Below, piece by piece: positions 47,401 through 58,988 of a stretch of DNA of 64,000 nucleotides (its first letter is position 1; the number at the start of each line of letters is the position of its first letter). Under the pieces are notes generated by a model, which worked only from the letters and a program-made list of their open reading frames with translations, ran no database searches and was not told the origin of the DNA. The stretch comes from Mercenaria mercenaria (taxonomy: Eukaryota > Mollusca > Bivalvia > Venerida > Veneridae): contig NC_069368.1 in the NCBI RefSeq assembly GCF_021730395.1, forward strand, positions 68,453,501 through 68,517,500, written 5' to 3'. Position numbers and translations under genes: made by a program.

Positions 47401-50400
47401 AAATGGAAATAACTACAGATAACTAATATGCTTATGGAAACCTTTCTGATTTGTTTTTAAACTGTGAATTTCAATCAATGAGTCTACTCCATATCCTGCA
47501 TGTTGTATTGAATCAGTCTAAGTGTCTAGTTTAGCTGAATCAATATTTACTATGATATATTTGCTTCCTAGTGGCCAATCCTAACTTTAATTTTTCCTAT
47601 TTATCTTCCTTATATCACTGTACTGTATCACATTTAATATTTAGTAGGAATTCAATAAGAACACAAAAGATTCTATGCTCAGTTTTTATTTTCATATTTT
47701 CATCATTATTCACATGAAACATGAGATGATATATGTATAAAATGTACTTTGTTCAAAGTATTACATGTACAAGAATATATATATATATGTAAAAGAAAAT
47801 ATTAAACCTTCCAATGGCCCACAAGGTATCACAAAAGTAAATCACAAGTTGTTGTTGTTTTCAGGTAAGGCCAGTACAAGACTAATTCGAAAGCAATTAA
47901 TATCTATAATACCAGAGTAAAACGGATTCCTACTTTTATCAATTGAATTCTGGTAATACTCTTATATTCCTTAGTTATTAATGGAATTTCAAATTTCAGG
48001 AAAAAACTTTAGCCCGAGATTTCCAGTTAATCCTGCCCCAAAATTACAAGTAAATAAAAACATATATTCCCAAAATTACAAAGCATTAATGTGTATCCGT
48101 GCAGGCTTATCATGGTCTGCACTATTCAGTCAGTAAATTTTCAGTGAACATCCCTTTGAATAATAAATGGTATTGCCCAAATTGAATGATGGACCAGTCC
48201 ATTTTAGAAATTTAGCAGGGCAATGGTTAAGTAATCAGTTCATACAGGCCTCACTTGAAACAGAACAATATATAGTGGTGATATGAGTATATGAGGATAT
48301 GATTCCACACTGAAAAACATGAGCTTGACCAAAGTCATCAAATATGAAATAGATTTGAGGTGTCAATACCAGGAGTTACACCACATTAGATTGCACCCTC
48401 ACAGATACCTAGATTGCACCCTCACAGATACCTAGGGATTAATTACCAGTGAAAAATCAAACTATATCTACTCCAGAAGTAAAAAACCTCCATAAATTCT
48501 GCATGCCTTCCAATATTGAATTATGCATAAGCCAATTAGCAGTATTCAATGCATAAAATAAATGAGGCATTATATCAAAAAGTAAAGCACTTAATACATC
48601 ATAAGGGAGGAAAACATCATGGTATTTCAAGTTGAACAAAACAATAAATCACATACATGATACACATTCAAAATAGTATATCACTGCTGGTTTAGAAAAA
48701 CTGTTCATCAACAAAAGCCCAAAGCTGAGACTCTGTAATTTGGAAAAATCACTCTTCTGAGATTCCACACTGAAATCACTCCCAAGACCAGACAGGTGAA
48801 AACACTTTTCAAGGACCTGACTGTGAAATTACTGACCCAAGACCTCAGTGAAACCACTCTGAGACCCAACAGTAAACTCACTCTATCACCCCCCCCCCCA
48901 CCATCCTCCACACCCCGGAACTTAATGGTGAAATCAATCTTCAGAGACCCAACAGTGAAATTACTCTCCCAAGACTTGACAATGAAATCACGCTTCCAAG
49001 ACCTGATACATTGTAGTGAAATCTGACAGTGAAATCAATTTATTCTCTTTATATAAACTTAATTGTTGAATTTCACCAACATACCTTAACAACAAAAACT
49101 TTATCAAATTCTACATTTTTATTTCAACCTGCAGAAGTACTTTTCAGGAACCTTCAGATGTATGTCACAATGTCAAAGTCTTTCAAATGTCATTAATTCA
49201 TATAACTTAGTTTAATGTTTTAGGAGTATGATAAACATTACATATGAATTTCATTTATTTTACATCTAATTTTTACTGTATGACCAACATTTTAGATTAC
49301 TTTTCTGTATAGCTCAAATGAAGCAGTCCTCGTACAGAACAAAATGTAGGAAGATTTTTTATCAGTTGTTTATATTTTTGAGAAAAAGATTATAAGAATA
49401 TGTCAACTTTGCTTAAATACTCCACTAATTTCTTGGAAGACTCAAATTAAAATGGTAACTTTTGGTTTTGTTGAAATTATTTTAGTCTACAAATTAAATA
49501 TGTTGGAAATAGTTAATGTCAGAGGACTACTGCACAGGAGATATTCGAATGAATAAATGTGTGTTTTATGCATAACTAAATAAAGCCATTTTGTTACTTT
49601 TATTAAAAATTTCTCTGAAGCAAAAGTATTTCCTAAATGTTGAAAAAAATGACATAAATCTGGAGGCTTTACCATTTCAGGAAGAGCCAAGTTACTTGCT
49701 ATAAGCTAGTTGCAGTATATGCAATGGAATTTAGAACAAAACCCCTCACAGGCAAACACACAGGCCCCCTCTCCTCCCCTCCCAATCCCCTGAAAAAAAA
49801 AATAAACACAAATACATCAAACTCCTGTTGATTTTTGAAAAAGTGGACAAAACCCCTCTTGATTTTTCCTTTTAAAATATTTTTGATTTTATATGTAAAT
49901 ACAATGCTAAAAAAATAGTTACTGATGCTGAAATAGAAAAATACTTTCATGAATTCTTTGCTAAATTGTGATTGTTGCGTTAAATGTATGGGAGAAGATT
50001 TGTTCACTTTGAGAAATATCAGCAGGAAGGTTTTTCGCCCAGCTCCCTATTACATGATATGGGTAATCAATTGAGCATATATTCTGCGTAGGATATGAGA
50101 AACACAGGTAAAACAACAAACATCACTGGAAGTAACATAAAAGATGATTGGCAGCAAAATATCAATGTTAGTTGCCAGAATAAACAGGACCATCTACCAG
50201 TAGTACAATTGTTCAAAATTTTATTCTAAAATCTACGTATCCATATTTACAGTTGTGTGGTTGAAAACTGAAAAACAGCATTAAAGATTATAAAAAAACA
50301 GTTTATCAACAAAATCTGACAACTCACAACCACCATGCAAAAAACAACACTACAAGTGGAACCCATGCACGAGGCATTTATATCTCCTTATAGTACCATC

Positions 50401-50420
50401 CCATGACCTATCCTACTTTG

Positions 50421-50428
<8 letters not shown>
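47401..50428. other. Gene-free stretch
   Basis: AT-rich. Two direct copies of a 27-bp block (AGATTGCACCCTCACAGATA, CCTAG) lie at 48,388-48,435, and a loose ~30-bp repetition (CCAACAGTGAAATTACTCTC-like) at about 48,770-49,040 around a C10 run. No gene recognised. Confidence 0.55.
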
Positions 50429-50460
<32 letters not shown>

Positions 50461-50487
50461 TATATATAAAAATATATATATATATAT
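50429..50487. repeat. Poly-A followed by (TA)n
   Basis: About 27 A residues and then TATATATA with short A interruptions. Confidence 0.95.
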
Positions 50488-50603
50488 TAACAGGCAAAAA
50501 AAAATCTTGCATGAAGTGGAATAAAAGATGTTTATTTTTGTAACAAATTTAACCCATGACATAATGGTATTTCAACTATACAAATTATCATAACTATATG
50601 CAG

Positions 50604-50894
50604 ACAAGAGTGCAAGAATGTCACAATATACGCCCGTCACAGCAAATTTCTTTACTCTAGCACCTGTATTTGCAAATGGAATTTTAATTTTGTGGTTGTT
50701 TAGTAATAACTAAGTGTTTTGTTTTTCTAAGTCCACAAAAAAACTCCTTACCAGGTACAGATACCTTAAAATACACCTAAAATTGGAAAGTAACATCTAT
50801 GTTGTACCACAGAAAAGTGGTCTTGGTTTTTCCCTACGGTCAATTATAAAAAAGTTACAATATAAGTTATTTATAGTAACAACTAAGGGAAGTT

Positions 50895-50943
<49 letters not shown>

Positions 50944-51948
50944 AAAAAATTGTAAGTCCACACAAAAATCTTTACCAGGTAGAGACTGGTCAAAATACAC
51001 CTCAAAATTGGATGTAGCATGCATGTTGTACTACAGAAAAGTGGTCTCGATTTTTCCCTACGACTAGTAATGAAAAAGTTACAATATAAGCTATTTATAG
51101 TAACAACAAAGGGAAGTAATTCTAAAGAAGGGAACTGCGCATGACACTTCGTCTCATGATGGTGTATAATTGTGTCAAGTTACATCAAAATCCCTCCATG
51201 CATGAAGAAGAAATGCTTCGGACAAAGTCATTCTTGTATCTGACCTTTGGCCTCTAAGTGTGACCTTGACCTTAGACCAAGGGACCTGGTTCTTGCGCAT
51301 GACACTACGTCTTGTGGTGGTGAACATTTGTGCCAAGTTATATCAAAATCCCTCTATGCATGAAGAAGAAATGCTCCGGACAAGGTTTTCATTCTTGTAT
51401 CCTTTGACCTCTAAGTGTGACCTTGACCTTAGACCTAGAGACCTGGTTCTTGCGCATGACACTCCGCCTCATGGTGGTGAACATTTGTGCCAAGTTATAT
51501 CAAAATCCCTCTATGCATGAAGAAGAAATGCTCCGGACAAAGTTTTCATTCTTGTATCCTTTGACCTCTAAGTGTGACCTTGACCTTAGACCTAGGGACC
51601 TGGTTCTTGCGCATGACACTCCTTCTCATGATGATGAACAATTGTGCCAACTTTCATCAAAATCCCTCTATGCATGAAGAAGATATGCTCCGGACAAAGT
51701 CATTCTTGAATTTGACCTTTGACCTCCAAGTGTGACCTTGACCTTAGACCTAGGGACCTGGTTCTTGCGCATGACACTCCGTCTCATGATGGTGAACAAC
51801 TGTGCCAAGTTTCATCAAAATCCCTTCATACATGTAGAAGATATGCTCCGGACAAGGTCTGTGGACGCCGCCCGCCCGCCCGCCAACCCGCCCGCCCGCC
51901 AGGGGCGTTCCCATAATACGTCCCGTTTTTCAAACGGGCGTATAAAAA
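50604..51948 (+). mobile_element. Tandem-monomer element, family A, copy 1
   Basis: Starts ACAAGAGTGCAAGAATGTCA and ATATACGCCCGTCAC. Two related ~250-bp leader blocks follow, each with ACCAGGTA, CACAGAAAAGTGGTCT or ACAGAAAAGTGGTCT and GGGAAGT, separated by 40 A residues at about 50,900-50,940. About 4.7 monomers of 157 bp follow (AAGTGTGACCTTGACCTTAG at 51,256, 51,413, 51,570, 51,728; then CTTGCGCATGACACT, ATGCATGAAGAAG, ATGCTCCGGACAA). A CCGCCCGCCC run, a hairpin (CCCGTTT..AAACGGG) and GCGTATAAAAA close it. The open frames inside are by-products of a unit without stops. Confidence 0.85.
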
Positions 51949-52690
51949 TAGTACTAAAACAAAAACTTGCGATCTAAGTACAGTATAAATCATGTAAAAG
52001 ACTTAAATAAACACATCAAATAAACATACACTGTAGAAGATATGTACGAGATAATATGAATTAGCACTTTATGCTTTCAATGACATGTTGTAACAAAACA
52101 CCCAATATGTTTGCTTGAATGATAAAAAAATTATAAAAATGACATGTGCGTCTTAAAAACATCAAAACTCTAGATATTTACACAGTTCTCACATCAAACA
52201 TAATATGAAATGTCTTTTTGCATTGTCTCAAACAGTTTGTAAAAAAAGGAATACTACTGTATATATTTACACAATAAAAAGTCAATAAATTCAGCTGTAA
52301 ACACCCTATAAATACTTTGCATCAAGATAACTGTATCTGAAGGTATTAACTGTTAAAAGTGGTACTTACCAAAATGATACTGACTAATTGTGAACAGTGC
52401 AGATCTTGATCAGACTGCATGGGTGTGCAGGCTGATCATCATCTACACAGGTCACAAAGGCAGAATCAATCATGTCCAGCATGGTAAGGGTTAAAGGTCA
52501 GTAACAAGACAATAATGACAGATATTTCACGTACAAATTATTTTTTGTTGAAATGATGGAATAGATATATAGATATATCAGTATTTGATACTTGGCAAGA
52601 AAATGAAATTTGAGATTCGCTCCAAATAACATGTAAATAAAATATATTCTGAGGTGCAACAATAAAACATGTCACCTGGTATATTACATA
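51949..52690. other. Gene-free stretch
   Basis: AT-rich; holds only the MITE half copy at 52,388-52,493. Confidence 0.55.
52388..52493. mobile_element. Diverged relative of one MITE arm
   Basis: TGTGAACAGTGCAGATCTTG, ATCAGACTGCATGG, TGTGCAGGCTGATCAT and GTCACAAAGGCAGAA run parallel to the right arm of the CATGGATCC hairpin element (GCGAACAGCATGGATCCTGA, CCAGACTGCGCGG, TGCGCAGGCTGGTC, GTCGCAAAGCCA). The other arm is missing. Confidence 0.6.
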
Positions 52691-53335
52691 AGAACAGCAG
52701 TCAGAGAACAGCATGCTGGACTATTTTGATGCTGAAGAATGAAAAAGGGCATACCTGAAGAAACTAGAGCTATCACTGGAATTATTAATACCCCCATAAT
52801 ACTGCTTTGTCAGACAAAACAAAACCATTTGTGTATGAAATTTCTAAATTGACAACATGAATTCAAATACTAAAGAATTCTTTTTTTAACATACAGTGGT
52901 GTGTGTACAGGTGACATTCAAGAAATATTTCAAGGGTAGGGTAAGCCAAGTGACCTTGATCTTTATCAAATGATCCACATAAATTTTATAAGGACCTTGT
53001 CATATGTGATGTGGGTGATGATGTGGGGCAACTCAAGTTTGAATCAAATCTATTCAGTAATGACAAGAGACAGAGTGAAAGTGCATCAAAACTTTAACCA
53101 GAATTCCTAAGCAAAAGTGGCCAAAACTCATGAAATACTGGTGCCAGAGTTATGGACCTTCTGTTATATGATTTTAATGATGATGTGGAACAAGTATTTG
53201 AAGTCTGAATCAAATCTATTGAAAGTAGTAACAGAGACAAAATGAAAATGCATCAAAACTTTAATCTAAAATTTGAAGTAAAAGGGGGCAAAACTCATGA
53301 AATACTGGTGAGTAGGTTAGCTCTCAACATATCTA
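52691..53335 (+). repeat. Tandem-unit dispersed repeat
   Basis: Starts GAGAACAGCATGCTGGACTA with AACTAGAGCTATCACTGG and TTATTAATACCCCC, a block that recurs at 58,655-58,760. Two ~180-bp units follow, sharing TGATGATGTGG, GAATCAAATCTATT, GCATCAAAACTTTAA and AAAACTCATGAAATACTGGT. Confidence 0.65.
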
Positions 53336-53555
53336 AAAATATAAAAGGAGATAAAATACTTTTTGCTTTCATCCTCATTTTTTTAGGAAATATAAGTCCA
53401 ATTTAACAGGCTGGTCAAAAATAATGTATGCTTCTTTCTCGTAATTCCGAGCCTTCTCATTGATCCGAGCCTTTGGAAAATTTGCACTTGCAGCTATTTC
53501 CTGTTTCTAAATTTTACACATGTTTTGGCAAATCATATGACAGTTAAACAAGAAT
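53336..53555. other. Spacer
   Basis: AT-rich, nothing supported. Confidence 0.5.
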
Positions 53556-54478
53556 AACAAGAGCTGTCTCCATAGGATGACATATGCCCCCGATGGCACT
53601 TTGAATGAGTAGTTATTGCCGATGTTAGAGTTTAGGACCTTTGACCTACGGAGCTTGGTCTTGCGAGCGACACGTCGTCTTACTGTGCCACACATTCATG
53701 CGTAGTTATTTTAAAATCCATGCATGAATGACAAAGATATGGACCGGACACGCCCATCAATGCACTATCATGAAAAATGACCTTTAACGTCTAAGTGTGA
53801 CCTTGACCTTTGAGCTACAGACCTGGGTCTTGCGCGCGACACGTCGTCTTACTGTGGTACACATTCATGCCAAGTAATTTGAAAATCCATCCATGGTTGA
53901 CAAAGATATGGACCGGACACGCCCATCAATGCACTATCCTTTAATGTCTAAGTGTGACCTTGACCTTTGAGCTACGGACCTGGGTCTTGCACGCGACACG
54001 TCGTCTTACTGTGGTACACATTCATGCCAAGTTATTTGAAAATCCATCCATGGTTGACAAAGATATGGACCGGACACGCCCATCAATGCACTATCCTTTA
54101 ATGTCTAAGTGTGACCTTGACCTTTGAGCTACGGACCTGGGTCTTGCGCGCGACACGTCGTCTTACTGTGGTACACATTCATGCCAAGTTATTTGAAAAC
54201 CCATCCATCGATGACAAAGATATGGACCGGGCACGTCCATCAATGCACTATCCTTTAATGTCTAAGTGTGACCTTGACCTTTGAGCTACGGACCTGGGTC
54301 TTGCGCGCGACACGTCGTCTTACTGTGGTACACATTCATGCCAAGTTATTTGAAAATCCATCCATCGATGACAAAGATATGGACCGGACACGAAAATTGC
54401 GGACAGACTGACAGACCGACAGACTGACAGACGGTTCAAAAACTATATGCCTCCCTTCGGAGGCATGAAAAGAAAATA
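53556..54478 (+). mobile_element. Tandem-monomer element, family B
   Basis: Starts AACAAGAGCTGTCTCC with ACATATGCCCCCGATGG. Monomers start GTCTAAGTGTGACCTTGACC at 53,789, 53,946, 54,103 and 54,260, exactly 157 bp apart, after one diverged unit. Each holds TTGAGCTACGGACCTGGGTC, CGCGACACGTCGTCTTACTG and AAAGATATGGACCGGACACG. A (GACAGACT)n-like run at 54,395-54,432 is followed by a hairpin (ATGCCTCC CTTC GGAGGCAT) at about 54,447-54,466 and an AAAAGAAAA end. The monomer is related to that of family A. Confidence 0.85.
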
Positions 54479-54645
54479 GTATTACTCACATTAAAATAGA
54501 AATATAAGAACGGAAAATTTTGTCACAAAATTTGCTTATCTAAAATCACTGGGGTAATATATAACCTTCTTACAGAAAACAGAAACCACGTATTGTAAAA
54601 CTTTTTTGTCTGCAAACACAATTATATATCTGTTCTTAATTTTAA
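54479..54645. other. Spacer
   Basis: Short AT-rich sequence between families B and A copy 2. Confidence 0.5.
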
Positions 54646-55963
54646 ACAAGAGTGCAAGAATGTCACAATATACGCCCGTCACAGCAAATTTCTTTACTCT
54701 AGCACCTGTATTTGCAAATGGAATTTTAACTTTGTGGTTGTTTAGTAATAACTAAGTGTTTTGTTTTTGTAAGTCCACAAAAAAAACTCCGTACCAGGTA
54801 GAGATACCTTAAAATACACCTAAAATTGGAAATTAACATCTATGTTGTACCACAGAAAAGTGGTCTTGGTTTTTCCCTACGGTCAACTTTAAAAAAGTTA
54901 CAATATAAGTTATTTATAGTAACAACTAAGGGAAGTTAATCTTAAAAAAAAAAAAAAAAAAAAATCAAAAAAAAAATTGTAAGTCCTCACAAAAATCTTT
55001 ACCAGGATAAGACTGGTCAAAATACACCTCAAAACTTGATGTAGCATGCATATTGTACTACAGAAAAGTGGTCTCGATTTTTCCCTATGACTAGTAATGA
55101 AAAAGTTACAATATAAGCTATTTATAGTAACAACAAAGGGAAGTAATTCGAAAGAAGGGAACTGCGCATGACACTTCGTCTCATGATGGTGTATAATTGT
55201 GTCAAGTTACATCAAAATCCCTCCATGCATGAAGAAGAAATGCTTCGGACAAAGTCATTCTTGTATCTGACCTTTGGCCTCTAATTGTGACCTTGACCTT
55301 AGACCTAGGGACCTGGTTCTTGCGCATGACACTACGTCTCGTGGTGGTGAACATTTGTGCCAAGTTATATCAAAATCCCTCTATGCATGAAGAAGACATG
55401 CTCCGGACAAGGTTTTCATTCTTGTATCCTTTGACCTCTAAGTGTGACCTTGACCTTAGACCTAGAGACCTGGTTCTTGCGCATGACACTCCGCCTCATG
55501 GTGGTGAACATTTGTGCCAAGTTATATCAAAATCCCTCTATGCATGAAGAAGAAATGCTCCGGACAAAGTTTTCATTCTTGTATCCTTTGACCTCTAAGT
55601 GTGACCTTGACCTTAGACCTAGGGACCTGGTTCTTGCGCATGACACTCCTTCTCATGATGATGAACAATTGTGCCAACTTTCATCAAAATCCCTCTATGC
55701 ATGAAGAAGATATGCTCCGGACAAAGTCATTCTTGAATTTGTCCTTTGACCTCTAAGTGTGACCTTGACCTTAGACCTAGGGACCTGGTTCTTGCGCATG
55801 ACACTCCGTCTCATGATGGTGAACAACTGTGCCAAGTTTCATCAAAATCCCTTCATGCATGTAGAAGATATGCTCCGGACAAGGTCTGTGGACACCGCCC
55901 GCCCGCCCGCCCGCCAGGAGCGTTCCCATAATACGTCCCGTTTTTCAAACGGGTGTATAAAAA
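54646..55963 (+). mobile_element. Tandem-monomer element, family A, copy 2
   Basis: Nearly identical to 50,604-51,948 over its length. Differences seen are mainly a shorter poly-A and CCGCC run and scattered single bases. Monomer starts and hairpin are retained. High identity means a recent transposition or segmental duplication; flanking sequence is not shared, which favours transposition. Confidence 0.85.
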
Positions 55964-57413
55964 GAACTTTTTCAAAAAAAGCCTTAGTTTTTGAGAGCTA
56001 GTACAAATTATCACAAGCCTCGGTTCAATGAGAAAGCATCTGGCTGTTTCAGAGGGTGAGTCTCATCATGTGAAAGCCTGGATTATTCATCGACAACAAT
56101 CCTTAGAATTTTTCTTCATGGGGATTTTTTAGGTTTAGATGTCGGAGTATCAAACTATAGAAAATATTCTTTTGAAACTTAAATCTGTTACAGACCAGAA
56201 CTGAAATACCGGTTAAGGGGCTCGGAATAACGGGAAAAGGGCATATAGACGGTATAAAATAAGGAATTCAAACCCAGCCACTAAATGTAGTGATTATCTT
56301 TGTACAGTGTTTATGGCACCACACTCGAGATATTATAAATTATTTCTTCATAAAGATTAAAGGATATTTATATATTATGCAATGAGAAAAAGCAACATTT
56401 ATATCATTATTCTATAATATATACTGCATAACTATATAATATATGTATATATTCTTGATCAAGTAATTGCATAATTTGAGAACAAATGTACAATGATTCT
56501 TTCTTAAATACTTCACAAGATTCCAAAAAAGAACCAAAAATACCAATCTTACAGATCTAAACAATATAGTTTTGATATAAAATTAAAATTTGGCCAATAT
56601 AAATTAACTGCTAGATTATCATCCAAATTTCCCTTAAAATGAGTGAGTGGGGGAGGACTTTATCCTACAACTATGCAATTATCAGTCCGATATCTGCCTG
56701 CTGTGTAAACTTGAGGTTTATACTGTCAATGCAACTGACGGACTACTTTTTCAAGTATATGTGCTATAGGCAATGTAAACTGGGCTAAGAGTTTAAAGCT
56801 CAAACATTTCATCATTTTATGAGGACAGCCACGGTAAAAAAAATTAAAAAACTGTTTCACTCTATCCTAGTAAACCTCCATACGGAATGGTACGGTGACG
56901 GTTTTTAAAGTCTGAGTGAATCGTCCTTGACTTTGTTTATTTGGCGTTCACTCATTTTTAGTTAGAAATTTACACAAATAACCAGATTTAAGCAGTCGTT
57001 TATTGTAATAATTGGATCTAAACCATTCATGGTGGAAGGAATTTCATTAACTCACATTGTCTTGTACAAAAATGAAGTAAATTTAAGACTGCGGGCATTT
57101 GAATTCATCTCAAGCGTGGTTTTCGGCTGTATTTTATCCGAGTCAAAACCATTCTGCTTGTTTTGTACGCGAATGCCCTGTTAGCACCGATGATTTATAA
57201 TACACAGAACTTCAAAAGGCAAAGTATGAGGCATGAAATAATGTTTTATTGTAAGGAATTGTATGTAACTGGATCAAACAGACAAGGGGGTTGTAGGGCA
57301 TAGGAATTCACAAGTGAGTGAAATTCAGGATTATTTTTGTATAGAAAAAAAAACATTTTGAAAGTAAATATACGTTATACACAGATTTTATTGACTGCAG
57401 AATAAATAGATTA
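55964..57413. other. Gene-free stretch
   Basis: AT-rich; nothing supported. Confidence 0.55.
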
Positions 57414-57500
57414 GTTTATCCGCCTCGTCTCCGAAAGGTTTATCCCCCTCGGCAAGCCTCGGACGGATAAACCTTTCTCCAACTCGGTGGATAAACATAA
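57414..57500. repeat. Nested short hairpin
   Basis: Outer pair GTTTATCCGCC and GGTGGATAAAC encloses an inner pair AGGTTTATCC and GGATAAACCT with a loop containing CCTCGGCAAGCCTCGG. Possibly the relic of a MITE whose ends are repeated inside. Confidence 0.7.
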
Positions 57501-57953
57501 GTTAAGAAAGACAGTAACCTAATATTCTCTATTTATCCTTTATTCCTGATAACTGATAATACCCTGTGTAAAACATACAAATAGATGTACTAAAATAAAA
57601 AAAATAAGAAGAGTATACATTAAATTAATATTGGATAAAAATAACATAAAACAACAAAAATACTTATTAAAGTACAAATCTTATCCTGAAGAAAAAATCT
57701 AATGTGGTATTTCAGAAAACAAAGCATAAACAATTGTGGGCTGGCAGGGATGATAATAAAGCAATAAATTTCTAATGGCTTTAGGTAATATTTTTTATAG
57801 ATTTCTGATGTTTCATTCTGACCTTGTCACAGAAGTCAAAACTAAAGTTTTAAACTTTACAAAATCATTTTATACTAAAAGTTTATAAGAAAAGGTCAGA
57901 CTGAAAAAATTATGTTATGGCAATGGCAGGCAGTGAACAGACTGAGTGTATAT
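57501..57953. other. Gene-free stretch
   Basis: AT-rich, nothing supported. Confidence 0.55.
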
Positions 57954-58257
57954 CAAAATTCCCTCCACTGAAAAATGACTAGGTGTTACAAAATCCCCTT
58001 CACACATTTGCAGGGGGTATCATAATCCCCTCTGTGATTAACATTATAGATATATAGATATCAGTGCTCCAAATTATATTATGTTTGCTAAAGGCATTGT
58101 ATTTACGTGCTTTTTGCAATAGACTTTTAAGTTGTATATAGTTGTATTTGAACTTGATGAAATAAGTAAAAATCATAGAGGGGATTATGATACCCCCTGC
58201 AAAAGTATGAAGGGGATTTTGTAACACCCTGTCATTTTTCAAAGTAGGGGATTTTGA
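57954..58257. mobile_element. Hairpin MITE, about 85-bp arms
   Basis: Left arm 57,954-58,038 (TCAAAATTCCCTCCACTGAA, AAATGACTAGGTGTTACAAA, GGGGGTATCATAATCCCCTC) is matched as reverse complement by 58,171-58,257 (GAGGGGATTATGATACCCCC, TTTTGTAACACCCTGTCATT). Spacer about 130 bp. An 80-codon open frame inside is a by-product. Confidence 0.9.
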
Positions 58258-58654
58258 TCAAGGGGATTTTGATTGTCTCCCGAACAGACTAGCTTAAGAA
58301 ATTGCAGAATTTAATATCAACAAGACATACTTTAATACATAAAATTTTTTTTTAAAATTTGAATAGGAAAAAAAAAACTTTTGATGAACAATAAATAATT
58401 AATTTACCCGACTTATAAGACTAGAAGCAGTATAAATAGGAACAAACAATTGCAATGGAAATCTATGACAAAATTCTGTCAGGATCTAAAACAATTTGAT
58501 TCACTTGAAACTAAAGCAACTGTTCACAGACTGTTGTTATAATTCAAAATGATTTATTTAAACTGTACTTTGTTAAAGTGGCCTATTTGATCATCTTATT
58601 GACAGATCTTTTTATAATTACCTCTGTATCATAGAATCAACTTGTATACAAGAG
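58258..58654. other. Gene-free stretch
   Basis: AT-rich, nothing supported. Confidence 0.55.
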
Positions 58655-58760
58655 CTGTTAGAAGAAACAGCATGCTTGACCCTTGGTAGCGATATAGGGC
58701 ATATCTGAGAAAACGAGCTATCACTGGAGTGATTAATATCCCCAAATGATGTGGATGCTG
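58655..58760 (+). repeat. Fragment of the repeat at 52,691
   Basis: GAAACAGCATGCTTGACCCT, ACGAGCTATCACTGGAGTGA and TTAATATCCCC correspond to the first 120 bp of 52,691-53,335. A 102-codon minus open frame crossing it is probably chance. Confidence 0.65.
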
Positions 58761-58897
58761 CGGCCAGTAGGAATACTCCCCCATATACTTCATATAGCTG
58801 AACTAGAAATGACATAGAACTTTCTTTTGAAGTGCCATAATGCACAAACACTTGTCTCAAGATGATCAAAACTAACATCCTGCAAAAATAAATTCTG

Positions 58898-58988
58898 ATA
58901 CCAGTCCAACAATGCAGCCTTGCCATTGGTCAATTTCCAATTCATGTTCAGAAACAACCAATCAAATGCAGGATTTGTCAACTGGTCT
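58898..58988. mobile_element. CCAAT hairpin element, copy 1
   Basis: ACCAGTCCAACAATGCAGCC at the left, CAACTGGTCT at the right, with GCCATTGGTCAATT and AACCAATCAAATGCAGG between. Near-terminal ACCAGT and ACTGGT are inverted. Confidence 0.7.

Noticed and set aside
51260-51977. Series of 80-86-codon open frames starting MTLTLD.GTWFLRMTLRL
   Set aside because: They repeat with the 157-bp monomer of family A and end or shift with it; no sign of a protein.
58618-58926. 102-codon minus open frame as an exon of the MCTP gene
   Set aside because: It overlaps a dispersed repeat, and the MCTP reading already ends with its expected C-terminus at 60,921.
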